In this document: positions 8,623 to 18,300 of the stretch, one piece after another
How positions within the stretch are numbered: the first letter of the stretch is position 1
Layout: each line of letters begins with the position of its first letter
Assembly: GCF_900106835.1 (NCBI RefSeq)
Contig: NZ_FNNR01000002.1
Location: 1 to 64,000 of the forward strand
DNA: 64,000 nt
Source of the DNA: Arthrobacter sp. cf158
Lineage (GTDB): Bacteria > Actinomycetota > Actinomycetes > Actinomycetales > Micrococcaceae
Direction: 5' to 3'
Notes under the pieces: model-generated
Database searches by the model: none
What the model was told of the DNA's origin: nothing
What the model saw: the letters and a program-made list of their open reading frames with translations, nothing else
Program-made: the position numbers and the translations under genes

Positions 8623-8768
8623 TAACCTTCGAAGGCCCTTGTGGCCTTCACCCGCCGGGCAACCGGCATCTGAAACATTGAAATGTCGCAGGATCCTTGC
8701 CGGATCCACGACTGTGGCAGGGCCCAGCGCGGTCCGCAGACCACAACTGCACAAGGAGAAACAGCAGC

Positions 8769-9476
8769 ATGGCAAAGCGCAGCAAAGCATATGAGGCAGC
8801 CGTAGCCAAGATCGAGGCAGACAAGGTCTACGCCCCGATCGAAGCCATCACCCTCGCGAAGGACACCAACCCTTCCAAGTTCGACGCAACCGTTGAGGTC
8901 GCTTTCCGCCTGGGCGTTGACCCGCGTAAGGCTGACCAGATGGTTCGTGGCACCGTCAACCTGCCGCACGGCACCGGTAAGACCGCCCGCGTCCTCGTTT
9001 TCGCAACCGGCGACAAGGCTGAAGCAGCAATCGCTGCCGGCGCCGACTTCGTTGGTTCCGATGACCTGATCGAGAAGATCGCAGCCGGCTGGACCGACTT
9101 CGACGCCGCAGTGGCAACCCCTGACCTCATGGGCAAGGTTGGCCGCCTCGGTAAGGTCCTCGGACCGCGTAACCTCATGCCGAACCCGAAGACCGGTACG
9201 GTTACCCCGGATGTCACCAAGGCTGTCAACGACATCAAGGGCGGCAAGATCGACTTCCGCGTCGACAAGCACTCGAACCTGCACTTCATCATTGGCAAGG
9301 TTTCCTTCGACGCCAACAAACTGGCCGAGAACTACGCAGCTGCACTGGAAGAGGTGCTTCGCTTGAAGCCGTCTGCTTCCAAGGGCCGCTACATCCAGAA
9401 GGCTACCGTTGCCACCACGTTCGGTCCGGGAATCACCGTTGACCCGAACGTCACCAAGGTTCTCACCGACGCGTAA
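8769..9476 (+). CDS. rplA: 50S ribosomal protein L1
   Basis: A 235-aa protein building the L1 stalk, and in many bacteria a translational repressor of the rplK-rplA mRNA. The L1 signature [20 protein letters not shown] (about 127-146) is intact, and the length is typical. ATG 8769 follows AAGGAGAA. The 146-bp leader between rplK and rplA contains a 7-bp hairpin (8631-8637 / 8643-8649) and a GGATCC-TTGCC-GGATCC dyad that could serve in regulation. A terminator follows the stop. Confidence 0.96.
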   Translation: MAKRSKAYEAAVAKIEADKVYAPIEAITLAKDTNPSKFDATVEVAFRLGVDPRKADQMVRGTVNLPHGTGKTARVLVFATGDKAEAAIAAGADFVGSDDLIEKIAAGWTDFDAAVATPDLMGKVGRLGKVLGPRNLMPNPKTGTVTPDVTKAVNDIKGGKIDFRVDKHSNLHFIIGKVSFDANKLAENYAAALEEVLRLKPSASKGRYIQKATVATTFGPGITVDPNVTKVLTDA

Positions 9477-9504
9477 GCTTCGGGAGCACTTGCTCTGGTA
9501 AAAG

Positions 9505-9535
9505 GGACCGTCCGGCTTAGCCGGGCGGTCCTTTT
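9505..9535 (+). terminator. Intrinsic terminator after rplA
   Basis: A 12-bp stem (9505-9516 with 9520-9531, one T-G wobble, loop TTA) runs directly into TTTT. It closes the secE-nusG-rplK-rplA transcription unit. Confidence 0.85.
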
Positions 9536-9585
9536 CTTTGCCGTTTCCCTGTTCACCGCAGGAGGTCCGCCGTAGGCTGTGGTGC

Positions 9586-10695
9586 GTGTCGTCGTCGAGC
9601 GTTGCCGAAAGTTCCGGGTGGTCCGTAGAGCGGATCGGGGTGCCGGAAAGTCCTGATGCCCAGGGGGCGCCCGACTTCCGAGCCTTTCATGAGCTCGACG
9701 TTGCCCACCACGTCAAACTGTGGGGGGACCTGGACCGTTGCGCCACCTTGGCCGAGGCTGTCCTCTTCTGGCAGGGCAATGAATACGAAGAACGACACGT
9801 GTTCCTGGCACGCTTCGACGGGGTGGTGGTGGGCCGCGGCACACTGACGTTGCCGCTCAGCGAAAACACGACGACGGCGGGTGTGGACGTTCTGGTGGAC
9901 GCCGCCTATCGCCGGCGGGGCTTTGGGTCGAAGATCCTGGCCGTGCTGGAAGATCTGGCCCGGGAGCGGGGTCGCGTCTCCTTTGATGCGTTTGTTTCCG
10001 AACCAATCGGGCTCCTGGTTCCAGGTGCTGGGTTGCTGGAGGCAAAGTCCGGGACGGGTGGCGTCCCTTTGGATACGGCCTCCACCGGCTTCGCTATCCA
10101 CCATGGGTATTCCCTGGAGCAGGTTGAAACAAACAGCACACTGCCCCTTCCGGTGGGGGAAGCGCTCCTGCAGGAGCTCGAAGGAGAGGCCGCAACGCGG
10201 GCAACCGGCTACAGCGTGATTGGGTGGCAGGATCGTTGCCCTGATGAGCTTGTGGACGTGTTCGCCAGACTCAAAAGCCTCATGAGCACGGAGGTGCCCA
10301 TCGCAGGTCTGGGCTGGGAAGGCGAGGAATGGGATGCCAACCGCGTCCGGGTTGAGGAATCTACGTGGCTGGCAGGCGGTGTTTCTTTCACGGCGGCTGT
10401 TGCCCGACACGACGCCACGGGAGAGCTGGCCGCCTACACCGTCCTCACCCACCGCGAAGCCACCCCGGGTATGGTGTACCAGGAGGACACGTTGGTTGCT
10501 CCCGGGCACCGCGGTCATCGACTTGGCATGTTGGTCAAGATTGCCAATCTCCGCCGTGTTCATCAGTTGTGGCCGGCCGCCACGTCGGTGATGACGTGGA
10601 ACGCCAATGAAAACCGGCATATGCTGGCCATAAATATCGCCCTTGGATTCAAGCCTTCCGGCTTTGACGGCGAATGGCAGAAACGGCTGGGATGA
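9586..10695 (+). CDS. Double-domain GNAT acetyltransferase (first of tandem pair)
   Basis: About 369 aa with two GNAT folds in one chain. The N-terminal half carries the acetyl-CoA loop in VDAAYRRRGFGSKILAVLE. The C-terminal half has VAPGHRGHRLGMLVKIANL followed by the WNANENRHMLAINIALGF strand-helix typical of GNATs. The substrate is unknown; two-domain GNATs include mycothiol synthase, but nothing here identifies that enzyme. The start is uncertain: GTG 9586 is conservative, and no codon is well spaced from the GGAGGT at 9561. It overlaps the next gene by four bases. The two proteins are clearly paralogous and lie in a spot where rplA and rplJ are usually close. Confidence 0.8.
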   Translation: MSSSSVAESSGWSVERIGVPESPDAQGAPDFRAFHELDVAHHVKLWGDLDRCATLAEAVLFWQGNEYEERHVFLARFDGVVVGRGTLTLPLSENTTTAGVDVLVDAAYRRRGFGSKILAVLEDLARERGRVSFDAFVSEPIGLLVPGAGLLEAKSGTGGVPLDTASTGFAIHHGYSLEQVETNSTLPLPVGEALLQELEGEAATRATGYSVIGWQDRCPDELVDVFARLKSLMSTEVPIAGLGWEGEEWDANRVRVEESTWLAGGVSFTAAVARHDATGELAAYTVLTHREATPGMVYQEDTLVAPGHRGHRLGMLVKIANLRRVHQLWPAATSVMTWNANENRHMLAINIALGFKPSGFDGEWQKRLG

Positions 10696-11843
10696 CTGTA
10701 GACGAGGCGAAGACCGTTCAAGTCGAGCAGCTGTGGGTGCCTGACACCCTGGACAGCCCCGACGCCACTGATTTCCTGGACGCCGTGGAAGTAGGGCGCC
10801 GGGTCCGTATGGAGACCTGGGGGAGTGACGACCTCGCCTACACTCCCTTGGAGAAACTGCTTGAATTTTCAGATCCCTATGAACGGCAGATCATCTTGGT
10901 GGCCAAGGTGGACGGGGCGATTGTGGGCACAGTAGATATCGCCCTGCCCTTGGCGGACAACATGGACCTGGCGGAGTTCACCTTGGATATCCTGCCTGAG
11001 TTCCAGAGCCAGGGTGTCGGGCGCCAATTGCTCGAAGCGGCGGAACAGCTTGCCCGGGCAGAGGGCCGCACCATGATCCTGGTGGACACGAATCATCCGG
11101 CAACGTCCTTGACTGAAGTTCCCGAGGATCAGCTGATTCCAGGAAGCGGTGCGGGATTTGTTCCTGTCAGCAGCAGGGAAGTGGACTTCGCCAAGCGCGC
11201 CGGCTACACCTTGCAGCATATTGAGCAGTTCAGTTCCTGCGCATTGCCGCTCGATTCAAAGCTGGTGGCGGACCTGCAGCTTGAGGCGGAGGAAGCCAAC
11301 GGCGGTCGTTACGCCCTGCATCATTGGACTGATCGCTGCCCGGAGCCTTGGCTGGAGGCAGTGGCTGCGTTGGAAAATGCTGCAGGCGAAGTTGTTCGTG
11401 ACGACACGGAGGATGAGGCCCCGGAAGTCGAAGCGAGCGGCATGGTCTTCGACCCCATCGTTTTGCGTGAGACTGAGGACGCCGCACTGGCGCAGGGGCG
11501 GCGTACGGTGGTCACCGCCGTCGAGCATGTGGAGAGCGGCAGGCTGGTGGGCCTGACCACCATCAGCGTCCTCGCGCACCGCCAGGACGTGGTTTTCCAG
11601 GACGACACCCTGGTCCTCCAGGAGCACCGGGGCAACAAGCTCGGACTGCTCATCAAAGTGGCCAACATGGAACGGCTCAGCGAGCAGTTCCCGGACGCCC
11701 GCGTGGTCTACACATGGAATGCGCCTGAAAACCGCTACCTGCTGACGGTCAACAAGCAGCTCGGATTTACGACGGCGGGCGTCACCGGGCTGTGGCAGAA
11801 GGAACTGCCTGGCAGGGGTACAGGAACCACATCCTCGGACTAG
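10692..11843 (+). CDS. Double-domain GNAT acetyltransferase (second of tandem pair)
   Basis: A 383-aa paralogue of the preceding protein with the same two-GNAT layout. Acetyl-CoA loops are seen in LPEFQSQGVGRQLLEAAEQL (N-terminal half) and LQEHRGNKLGLLIKVANMER (C-terminal half), and the ending matches the partner: TWNAPENRYLLTVNKQLGFT, then GLWQKEL, against GEWQKRL. ATG 10692 overlaps the upstream stop (ATGA), so the two are translationally coupled and may form a heteromer (inference). A longer acidic insert (about 238-252, DDTEDEAPEVEA) distinguishes it from the first copy. The substrate is unknown. Confidence 0.82.
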   Translation: MTVDEAKTVQVEQLWVPDTLDSPDATDFLDAVEVGRRVRMETWGSDDLAYTPLEKLLEFSDPYERQIILVAKVDGAIVGTVDIALPLADNMDLAEFTLDILPEFQSQGVGRQLLEAAEQLARAEGRTMILVDTNHPATSLTEVPEDQLIPGSGAGFVPVSSREVDFAKRAGYTLQHIEQFSSCALPLDSKLVADLQLEAEEANGGRYALHHWTDRCPEPWLEAVAALENAAGEVVRDDTEDEAPEVEASGMVFDPIVLRETEDAALAQGRRTVVTAVEHVESGRLVGLTTISVLAHRQDVVFQDDTLVLQEHRGNKLGLLIKVANMERLSEQFPDARVVYTWNAPENRYLLTVNKQLGFTTAGVTGLWQKELPGRGTGTTSSD

Positions 11844-11884
11844 GGCGCCGTCGATTTGGTTTGCTGAACACTCTCCCGTAACCT

Positions 11885-12055
11885 TGAAGTACCAAAGACC
11901 GTCGGTTGATGGGAATCCACTCTTTCGAGCCAAGCTCAATTCTGCAGCCACGCCCGTGAGAACCAAGTGAATTCCTTGACGAAGGACCCTGAACATAGGG
12001 CGGCCGGCGCAGGTGAACGAAGCTAGTCTCCACGGATCAGTCTGTGTTGAGCCAA
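11885..12055 (+). promoter_or_regulatory. Candidate L10(L12)4-binding mRNA leader of rplJ-rplL
   Basis: Upstream of rplJ lies ACCAAAGACCGTCGG (11891-11905), similar to the kink-turn segment of L10 leader RNAs, where excess L10(L12)4 binds and represses the operon. It is followed by a stem-loop terminator (12056-12084) and then the rplJ ribosome site, the arrangement of an attenuated L10 leader. A possible promoter, TTGGTT-N17-TAACCT (11856-11884), is weak. The call rests on remembered family sequence and position, without a covariance search. Confidence 0.55.
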
Positions 12056-12084
12056 GCCCCGTGCATCTGCGCGGGGCGTTTTTT
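12056..12084 (+). terminator. Attenuator/terminator in the rplJ leader
   Basis: A 9-bp stem (12056-12064 with 12069-12077, one T-G pair, loop ATCT) is followed by GTTTTTT. It lies 60 bases before rplJ. Either it ends the GNAT transcript or it is the conditional attenuator of the L10 leader; both could be true. Confidence 0.75.
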
Positions 12085-12142
12085 AGTTTTAGCTCTCGAG
12101 CGGGGACCCGGAAGACCGGCTTTATTCCCCGGAAGGAGGGTT

Positions 12143-12736
12143 ATGACAACGCCTAGCAAGATCTCCGCAGTTGCAGAGATCACGAACGATTTCAAGGAAT
12201 CGAACGCGGCTGTCCTGACCGAATACCGCGGGCTCACTGTTGCACAGCTCAAGGAACTGCGTGTTGCGCTCGGCCAGGACACCAAGTTCTCGGTCGTCAA
12301 GAACACCCTGAGTGCCATTGCAGCCAAGGAAGCTGGTGTTGAAGCATTCAACGATCAGCTTGCCGGCCCCACTGCAATCGCCTTCATCAAGGGTGACGCT
12401 GTTGCTGCTGCCAAGAGCCTGACGGACTTTGCCAAGGCCAACAAGCAGCTGGTTATCAAGACCGGCGTCTTCGAAGGCAAGGCATTGGACGCAGCAGGAG
12501 TTGCCGCACTGGCAGCCCTCGAGTCCCGCGAGCTGCAGCTTGCACGTGTTGCTGGTGTCCTCAAGGCTCCCGCATCCGCTGCTGCACGCATCATCGACGC
12601 TCTGCGCCTCAAGCTTGAAGAAGAGGGCGGCGCATCTGCACCGGCCGCTGAAGAAGCCCCGGCCGCTGAAGAGGCTGCTGCTGAAGAGGTTGCGGCTCCG
12701 GCCGAAGCCGCTGAAGCTGCAACCGAAGAGAACTAA
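12143..12736 (+). CDS. rplJ: 50S ribosomal protein L10
   Basis: A 197-aa stalk-base protein that anchors L7/L12 dimers. The conserved N-terminal rRNA-binding domain runs to about residue 120 (LTEYRGLTVAQLKELR, then FSVVKNTL). The L12-binding helix follows, and a C-terminal tail of about 35 residues consists almost only of Ala, Glu and Pro (APAAEEAPAAEEAAAEEVAA). ATG 12143 follows a strong GGAAGGAGGG site. rplL starts 76 bases downstream. Confidence 0.95.
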   Translation: MTTPSKISAVAEITNDFKESNAAVLTEYRGLTVAQLKELRVALGQDTKFSVVKNTLSAIAAKEAGVEAFNDQLAGPTAIAFIKGDAVAAAKSLTDFAKANKQLVIKTGVFEGKALDAAGVAALAALESRELQLARVAGVLKAPASAAARIIDALRLKLEEEGGASAPAAEEAPAAEEAAAEEVAAPAEAAEAATEEN

Positions 12737-12812
12737 GTTCTCCCCTCAATCAAACTCTGGTGCATGGACCGGCTTGAGCCGGATGTGCTCCAACTAATGG
12801 AAGGACGCCACC

Positions 12813-13190
12813 ATGGCGAAGCTCAGCAACGAAGAGCTCATTGAAGCTTTCAAGGAACTGACCATCATCGAGCTCTCCGAGTTCGTCAAGCTCTTCGAAG
12901 AGACCTTCGAAGTTACGGCTGCTGCTGTTGCAGTTGCTGGCCCCGCTGCCGGCGGTGCTGCTGAAGCTGCTGAAGAGAAGACCGAATTCGACGTCGTTCT
13001 CGAAGCTGCTGGCGACAAGAAGATCGCAGTGATCAAGGAAGTTCGCGCTATCACCTCCCTCGGCCTCAAGGAAGCCAAGGACCTGGTTGACGGTGCACCG
13101 AAGGCTGTTCTCGAAGGCGCCACCAAGGAAGCCGCAGAGAAGGCAAAGGCTCAGCTCGAAGAAGCTGGCGCAACGGTTACCCTCAAGTAA
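12813..13190 (+). CDS. rplL: 50S ribosomal protein L7/L12
   Basis: A 125-aa protein present as multiple dimers on the ribosomal stalk, recruiting elongation and initiation factors. The N-terminal dimerisation domain (about 1-30), the Ala/Gly-rich hinge (about 36-55) and the C-terminal factor-binding domain ([20 protein letters not shown], then [15 protein letters not shown]) are complete. It follows rplJ in one operon and precedes a strong hairpin. Confidence 0.97.
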   Translation: MAKLSNEELIEAFKELTIIELSEFVKLFEETFEVTAAAVAVAGPAAGGAAEAAEEKTEFDVVLEAAGDKKIAVIKEVRAITSLGLKEAKDLVDGAPKAVLEGATKEAAEKAKAQLEEAGATVTLK

Positions 13191-13204
13191 CTCGTCTTGC
13201 TTGT

Positions 13205-13238
13205 GGAAGCCCCGTCCGGTTCGCCGGGCGGGGCTTCC
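13205..13238. terminator. Bidirectional hairpin after rplL
   Basis: A 15-bp stem (13205-13219 with 13224-13238, loop TTCG, one wobble) lies between rplL and the convergent YbaK-like gene. There is no clear T-run on the plus strand; the strong stem and position still suggest termination. Confidence 0.7.
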
Positions 13239-13254
13239 TGCGTTAAGCGTTGCC

Positions 13255-13737
13255 TTAAACGGGTTCGCTGATGTCCGCCACGATGGCTCCCAGGGCCGCC
13301 GTCAGCGCGTCGGCATCCACGAAGGCACTGCGGCCGTGCGCACCTGCCCCCATCGAGATACGCCGCCCGGTAATGGTGGCGTCCGCGTAGACCGGCCAAG
13401 GAGTCGTGCTTCCCAAAGGTGTGATGGTTCCACGTTCGTAGCCAGTTGCAGCCAGGGCAACATCGGCGTGCGGGAGCGACAACTTGTTGACGCCCACCAA
13501 GGCACGCAGTTTGGGCCATGAGATCTGGCGATCCCCTGGAATGAGCGCGAACAGGAAGCTCCCATCGCGGTGCTTGACCACCAATGACTTCACGATGTCC
13601 GCAGGGCTGATACCCAGGATCCCGGCTGCCTCTTCAAGGCTCCGCGCAGCGGGGCGCTCGACGACGTCTACGTCCAGCCCCCGCGCGGCGGCATCGGAGA
13701 GGAACCGCTCGGCTCCATCCATCATGGATTCAGTCAT
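13255..13737 (-). CDS. YbaK/EbsC-family aminoacyl-tRNA deacylase
   Basis: A 160-aa single-domain protein of the YbaK/ProX family, which hydrolyses mischarged aminoacyl-tRNAs in trans. Family features include an N-terminal helical segment with the AAGILGISPADIVKSLVVK strand, the LIPGDRQISWPKL loop, the GYERGTITPLGS turn and a C-terminal ISMGAGAHGRSAFVDADAL segment. Whether it edits Cys-, Ala- or another aminoacyl-tRNA cannot be told. It is probably co-transcribed with the thiolase 11 bases upstream. Confidence 0.85.
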   Translation of the reverse strand: MTESMMDGAERFLSDAAARGLDVDVVERPAARSLEEAAGILGISPADIVKSLVVKHRDGSFLFALIPGDRQISWPKLRALVGVNKLSLPHADVALAATGYERGTITPLGSTTPWPVYADATITGRRISMGAGAHGRSAFVDADALTAALGAIVADISEPV

Positions 13738-13748
13738 GCCTTTTCCCT

Positions 13749-14948
13749 TCAGTCGCGGTACAGGAGCAGGGCTTCACCCTGTCCGCCGCCACCGCAGAGG
13801 GAGACAGCGGCTTTGCCCGTTCCCCTGCGCTTCAGTTCGTGGGCTGCGTGAAGGGCCAGCCGCGCGCCCGATGCCCCGATAGGGTGGCCCAGGGCAATGG
13901 CTCCACCATGGATGTTGCACTTTTCCAAGGGATAGCGCAGGTCCTTGAGGGACTGGACGGCCACAGACCCAAACGCCTCGTTGATCTCGATGAAATCGAG
14001 GTCTTCGGCTGTCCATCCGGCCCGCTTCAGCGCTTGGGCAATGGCGTTTGACGGCTGGGAGTGCAGGGAGTTGTCAGGCCCAGCAACCTGACCGGGCTTG
14101 CCCACTACAGCCAGGTAGTCCAGTCCGTTGTCCTCGGCGAAGCGTCGACTCGTCAGCACCAGTGCGGAGGCGCCGTCGGACAGGGGAGAGGAGTTGCCGG
14201 CCGTGATAGTGCCATCAGTGGCGAAGGCTGCCTTGAGCGGAGCCAACGTCTCGATGGTCGTGGCGGGCCGGACACCCTCGTCCGTGGTCAGGACCAGGGG
14301 CTCGCCCTTGCGCTGCTTGACGCGGACCGGAGCAATTTCGACGTCGAACGTTCCGTCCGCGATTGCGGCAGCGGCACGCTGGTGGGAAGCAGCTGCTACC
14401 TCGTCCTGGGACCTGCGGTCAATGCCAAGCGTGACGTTCTTGCTCTCGGTGGACAATCCCATGGACTGTCCGTCGAAGGCATCGGTGAGTCCGTCGTGAG
14501 CGGCAACATCCAGGGCCTGGATGGCACCGTAAGTCCAGCCCTGACGGGAACCCGGGAGGAGGTGGGGCGCCCGGGTCATGGATTCCTGGCCACCGGCAAT
14601 AACCACCGTGGCGTCACCGCTGCGGATCATACGGGCGGCATCAATGACGGCCGTCAGGCCGGACAAGCACACCTTGTTGATGGTCACGGCCGGGATGTTC
14701 CAGCCAACGCCTGCGGCAATTGCGCTCTGCCGGGCAGGATTCTGTCCGGCGCCGGCCTGGAGGACCTGGCCCATGATGACGGCGTCCACCTGCTCGGCTT
14801 TGACGCCGCTGGCCGCCAGGGCTGCCGCGATGGCATGCGCACCAAGGTCGACGGCGGTGAAGCCCGCCAATTGCCCGTTGAGCCGACCCTGTGGGGTACG
14901 GGAAGCGGCAAGGATGACAACGTCATTGTCGTCAGCGGAGTTGGTCAT
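13749..14948 (-). CDS. Acetyl-CoA C-acetyltransferase (thiolase)
   Basis: A 399-aa thiolase that condenses or cleaves acetyl-CoA units. All catalytic positions are present: acyl-accepting C94 (TINKVCLSG), H355 (ALGHPIGASGARL) and proton-donor C385 (SLCGGGGQGEA), plus the NEAF motif near 324. ATG 14948 is chosen because GGAAGAGAG precedes it; a TTG 11 codons upstream lacks a site. The length suits a biosynthetic (AtoB/ThlA-like) thiolase. The 11-mer TCCCGGATCGG lies just upstream on its strand and occurs twice again near 56000. Confidence 0.9.
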   Translation of the reverse strand: MTNSADDNDVVILAASRTPQGRLNGQLAGFTAVDLGAHAIAAALAASGVKAEQVDAVIMGQVLQAGAGQNPARQSAIAAGVGWNIPAVTINKVCLSGLTAVIDAARMIRSGDATVVIAGGQESMTRAPHLLPGSRQGWTYGAIQALDVAAHDGLTDAFDGQSMGLSTESKNVTLGIDRRSQDEVAAASHQRAAAAIADGTFDVEIAPVRVKQRKGEPLVLTTDEGVRPATTIETLAPLKAAFATDGTITAGNSSPLSDGASALVLTSRRFAEDNGLDYLAVVGKPGQVAGPDNSLHSQPSNAIAQALKRAGWTAEDLDFIEINEAFGSVAVQSLKDLRYPLEKCNIHGGAIALGHPIGASGARLALHAAHELKRRGTGKAAVSLCGGGGQGEALLLYRD

Positions 14949-15106
14949 GGTCTCTCTTCCGATCCGGGAGTGGTCCTGCAAGGCTATCGCGGGGCGTGCG
15001 TCAGCCTAACGTTTCAACGGTTGTGCCCTCCCCAGCATTCCATGACGGGGATTCCGCGGCTACGCAGCGGCCCGGTGGACCGCTTAGGTGCCTGCAGCAA
15101 CGGTGC

Positions 15107-15135
15107 TTGCAATCACGGACGATCTGGGGTAGACA
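15107..15135 (+). promoter_or_regulatory. Probable rpoB promoter; 429-bp rpoB upstream region
   Basis: TTGCAA (15107-15112), a 17-bp spacer and TAGACA (15130-15135) form the best sigma-70-type promoter in the 429-bp gap between the thiolase and rpoB. It predicts a leader of about 235 nt. That leader contains two copies of TCATATAGCGG (15193-15203 and 15281-15291), discussed separately. No open reading frame of note lies in the gap. Confidence 0.55.
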
Positions 15136-15192
15136 GGAAGGCTGCTTTGCCGTATCGTAGATATTTGCGTCTTCCCTGTTAACCTTCAGCCT

Positions 15193-15203
15193 TCATATAG
15201 CGG
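15193..15203 (+). promoter_or_regulatory. Motif TCATATAGCGG, copy 1 (rpoB leader)
   Basis: First copy of an 11-base AT-rich motif that also occurs at 15281 (rpoB leader) and 59030 (rpoA leader). No -35-like hexamer sits at a usual distance, so its role (promoter element, protein or RNA site) is open. Confidence 0.4.
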
Positions 15204-15280
15204 TGGGCTTTACCTCTCAGCTGCGTCATTGACGTGCCGTTCCTACAACGTGCACAACCATGAGCAGGCTGGGTCCGGGT

Positions 15281-15291
15281 CATATAGCGGA
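15281..15291 (+). promoter_or_regulatory. Motif TCATATAGCGG, copy 2 (rpoB leader)
   Basis: Exact second copy, 88 bases after the first and 97 bases before the rpoB start codon. Flanking bases differ from copy 1, so this is not a simple long duplication. Confidence 0.4.
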
Positions 15292-15377
15292 ACCGGAATA
15301 AGTATGCTGCAGAGCACTCTGCAGGATGCAAACGGGGGAGATCTGAAAACGCCTGAAGGTCTGTGGAAGGATCCCTC

Positions 15378-18300
15378 TTGGTCGCCTCGAGCACCTCTAA
15401 TAACGAAACCGCTAACACGGCAAGCACCGATGGTGCCACCCGCCGCCTCTCATTCGCAAAGATTCACGAACCCTTGGATGTTCCGAATCTTCTCGCCCTG
15501 CAGACGGACAGCTTTGACTGGCTGGTCGGAAACGAACGCTGGCAGGCGCGGGTAGCGAAGGCTGTCGAGGAGGGCGACCTCAGCGTCGCCACCACCTCCG
15601 GACTTGCCGACATCTTCGAAGAGATCTCCCCTATCGAGGACTTCCAGGGCACCATGTCCCTGAGCTTCTCCGAGCCGGAGTTCGCTGACCCGAAGTACAC
15701 CATGGCCGAATGTAAAGACCGTGACGCCACCTACTCGGCACCGCTGTATGTCAAGGCCGAGTTCATGAACAACAATACGGGCGAAATCAAGCAGCAGACC
15801 GTGTTCATGGGCGACTTCCCCCTGATGACTGAAAAGGGGACGTTCGTCGTCAACGGCACTGAGCGTGTCGTGGTCTCCCAGCTGGTCCGTTCGCCGGGCG
15901 CCTACTTTGAGCGCACCGCAGACAAGACCAGTGACAAGGACATCTTCACTGCGAAGATCATCCCGTCCCGTGGTGCATGGTTTGAACTCGAAATCGACAA
16001 GCGCGACCAGGTCGGCGTTCGCCTCGACCGCAAGCGCAAGCAGTCGGTCACGGTTCTCCTGAAGGCCCTCGGCTGGACCGAAGGCCAGATCCTGGAAGAG
16101 TTCGGCCAGTACGACTCCATGCGTGCAACGCTGGAGAAGGACGCCACCGAAACCCGCGAAGACGCGCTTCTGGACATCTACCGCAAGCTGCGTCCGGGCG
16201 AGCCGCCCACAGTCGAGGCTGCCCAGTCCCTGCTGGACAACCTGTACTTCAACGCCAAGCGCTACGATCTTGCCAAGGTTGGCCGTTACAAGATCAACCG
16301 CAAGCTCGGCATCGACCGCTCCCTTGGTGACAAGGAAGCATCGGTCCTGCACGTTGAAGACATCGTTGCCATGATCAAGTTCCTCGTCGCGCTTCACGCC
16401 GGCGAGAAGACCCTCATGGGCAAGCGCGATGGCGAAGACCACGAGCTCCGCGTTGACGTGGACGACATCGACCACTTCGGCAACCGTCGTATCCGCGCCG
16501 TGGGCGAACTGATCGAGAACCAGGTCCGCACCGGTCTTTCCCGCATGGAACGCGTCGTTCGCGAACGCATGACCACGCAGGACGTCGAGGCCATCACGCC
16601 GCAGACGCTGATCAACATCCGTCCCGTTGTTGCAGCCATCAAGGAGTTCTTCGGAACGTCCCAGCTGTCGCAGTTCATGGACCAGAACAACCCGCTCTCG
16701 GGTCTTACCCACAAGCGCCGTCTGTCGGCACTTGGCCCGGGTGGTCTGTCCCGTGACCGTGCAGGCATGGAAGTTCGAGACGTTCACCCGTCCCACTACG
16801 GACGTATGTGCCCCATCGAAACTCCTGAAGGCCCGAACATTGGTCTGATCGGTTCGCTGGCTTCTTACGGCCGCATCAACCCGTTCGGCTTCATCGAGAC
16901 GCCGTACCGACTGGTTTCCGAAGGCGTTGTTTCCGACGAAGTCCAGTACCTGACGGCCGACGACGAAGCCGAGGTCCTGATCGCACAGGCCAACGCTCCG
17001 CTGGATGCTGACAAGAAGTTCTCTGAAGAGACCGTCCTTGTCCGTGCCCGTGGTGGTGGAGGCGAGCCCGTTCTGGTTCCCGCTGCAGACGTTCAGTTCA
17101 TGGACGTTTCCCCGCGCCAGATGGTGTCCGTGGCAACAGCCCTGATTCCGTTCCTTGAGCATGACGATGCTAACCGTGCACTCATGGGTGCCAACATGCA
17201 GCGCCAGGCCGTGCCGCTGGTCCGTTCCGAGGCTCCTTTCGTGGGCACCGGCATGGAGCGCGCAGCAGCCGTCGACGCCGGTGACGTTGTCATCGCGAAG
17301 AAGGCAGGTGTGGTGACCGAGGTTTCCGCCGAGCTCGTTGTGATGATCAACGACGACGGTACCGAGACCAACTACCGCATCAACAAGTTTGCCCGTTCCA
17401 ACCAGGGCAACTGCTACAACCACCGCGTCCTGGTCAACGAAGGCCAGCGCTTGGAAGTTGGCGGCATCATTGCCGACGGTCCCGCAACGGACCAGGGTGA
17501 ACTCGCCCTCGGTAAGAACCTGCTCGTGGCATTCATGTCATGGGAAGGCCACAACTTCGAGGACGCCATCATCCTGTCCCAGCGCATCGTTGCTGAGGAT
17601 GTTCTTTCCTCCATCCACATCGAGGAGCACGAAATTGATGCCCGCGACACCAAGCTTGGTGCCGAGGAAATCACGCGTGACATCCCCAACGTGTCCGAGG
17701 AAGTCCTGGCAGGCCTGGACGAGCGCGGCATCATCCACATCGGTGCCGAGGTTGAAGCAGGCGACATCCTGGTCGGTAAGGTCACCCCGAAGGGCGAGAC
17801 CGAACTGACTCCGGAAGAGCGCCTTCTCCGCGCGATCTTCGGTGAGAAGTCCCGTGAAGTCCGCGACACCTCCTTGAAGGTGCCCCACGGCGAGTCCGGT
17901 ACGGTCATCGGCGTTCGCGTCTTCGATCGCGACAACGACGACGAACTGCCCCCGGGCGTGAACCAGCTGGTCCGCGTCTACGTTGCAGCCAAGCGCAAGA
18001 TCACCGACGGCGACAAGCTCGCCGGCCGTCACGGCAACAAGGGTGTTATCTCCAAGATCCTTCCGATCGAGGACATGCCCTTCCTTGCAGACGGTACCCC
18101 GGTGGACATCGTCCTGAACCCGCTGGGTGTTCCGGGTCGAATGAACGTTGGCCAGGTTCTGGAAACCCACCTCGGTTGGGTTGCCAAGACCGGTTGGAAG
18201 ATCGAAGGCGAGCCTGAGTGGGTCAAGAACCTGCCCAACCTGCCCCGTGAAACCGGCCAGACCACCGTTGCCACCCCGGTGTTCGATGGCGCCCGCGAAG

